Below are positions 63,526 through 64,000 of a stretch of 64,000 nucleotides of DNA, piece after piece; the first letter of the stretch is position 1; each line of letters starts with the position of its first letter. Source of the stretch: a virus. The stretch is taken from IMG/VR virus record IMGVR_UViG_3300022891_000002, positions 62,001 to 126,000 of that record. One strand, 5' to 3'. The notes under the pieces were generated by a model. That model did no database searches. It saw nothing but the letters and a program-made list of their open reading frames with translations, and was not told the origin of the DNA. The position numbers and the translations under genes were made by a program.

Positions 63526-64000
63526 TTATGTCTCCAGTGATGTAATATAATAAACTTCATAACCTTTATCTATTTGTTCTTGTCTCCACTTCCAGAACTT
63601 CTCTTCAGCTACTTTATCTTCTTCCTCATCAAACGTCCAAACATGAAATCTTTCTTTTAGTCTCTCTTCTATATATAAAGAACTTGGAGGTAAGTAACCT
63701 ATATAAGAGTCATCTCCCCAACTAATGTACTTGTCTACATTTGACCAATCTACTTCTATATTTCCTTCAAGATGTAGAGTATGGGAAAAAACATCTGCTG
63801 CATAAAACCAACTATGAGTTAGTTCTCTATCTACTAGATATTTATCCCACCATTCCCAAGTTCTATTAGGAAACCAAGAATCAAAAACATTTGAACCCGT
63901 AAAACTTTGAATGTTATCTAAAAAGATGTCTACAGGAACTCTCGCTGCTTTAACTAATTTACAAAATCTAAAACACCAGAGTTGTAAATAGTGATATTTC
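63526..64000 (-). CDS. Paralogue of 62876-63523 (5' end outside window)
   Basis: Open from the window edge to the TAA at 63526, two bases from the ATG of the 62876 gene. About 157 residues visible, homologous throughout to that protein (see there). Incomplete at its N-terminus. Confidence 0.75.
   Translation of the reverse strand, partial: KYHYLQLWCFRFCKLVKAARVPVDIFLDNIQSFTGSNVFDSWFPNRTWEWWDKYLVDRELTHSWFYAADVFSHTLHLEGNIEVDWSNVDKYISWGDDSYIGYLPPSSLYIEERLKERFHVWTFDEEEDKVAEEKFWKWRQEQIDKGYEVYYITSLET

Noticed and set aside
1-64000. Depletion of GGCC and GCGC as a restriction signal
   Set aside because: They are rare but present (for example GGCC near 5434 and 57670, GCGC near 13057), which low G+C may explain; only GATC is missing completely.

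Overview
The window is part of a large, AT-rich tailed-phage genome (roughly one-third G+C by eye). It carries a tape-measure-like protein, tail and fibre proteins, a portal-like protein, a phage replication set (primase, RepA-type helicase, family A DNA polymerase, Sak3-like annealing protein) and nucleotide-synthesis genes (ThyX, dUTPase, class I-like ribonucleotide reductase). Many genes are small and overlap by ATGA or TAATG. Several products (short RNR, HigA/HicB/BrnA-like antitoxin relatives) recall phages of cyanobacteria, but the host cannot be fixed from this window. Both ends cut genes, so the genome is larger than the window. No rRNA, CRISPR array, integrase, transposase, terminase or lysis gene was recognised.

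Layout. 1-31 kb: structural genes on the + strand (tape measure 3-4823, tail proteins 4823-5413 and 8717-11407, fibre/adhesin-like genes 14390-20251 and 20524-23499, SF2 helicase-like gene 28238-29917, portal-like gene 30005-31309), repeatedly interrupted by compact minus-strand blocks of small genes (5385-7892, 8321-8710, 11377-14351, 20243-20509, 23694-28152). Two tRNA genes lie at 23512-23661. The block at 23694-28152 pairs an R2K-type ATP-grasp ligase, a ferritin-like protein and a sulfotransferase-glycosyltransferase fusion with a HigA-like regulator.

31-57 kb: an almost unbroken minus-strand early-type region. It has ThyX, a SpoT-like HD hydrolase, a DUF4326 protein, a Thg1-like 3'-5' polymerase next to a possible NADAR-like protein, AlkB, dUTPase, RNR subunits and DNA polymerase A, set among dozens of small proteins. 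Many of these belong to repeated families, above all a family with a HicB-like sequence pattern. A second SF2 helicase-like gene (40852-42639, +) sits between short direct repeats. An Acb2-like anti-CBASS sponge (57400-57654, +) is a solitary + gene with its own terminator.

57-64 kb (minus): small genes, the Sak3-like recombinase, replicative helicase, primase and a pair of paralogous proteins.

Most unusual: (1) reading the whole window I found no GATC; (2) at least fourteen HicB-like domains plus HigA- and BrnA-like proteins occur without a recognisable toxin; (3) an A9 run joins two minus-strand frames, suggesting a -1 frameshift; (4) there is a chain of tiny overlapping membrane-protein genes, and a membrane-protein frame broken by one in-frame TGA; (5) the tape measure has seven anchors spaced almost exactly 89 codons apart. 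All family assignments were made by eye from motifs; no database search was run.
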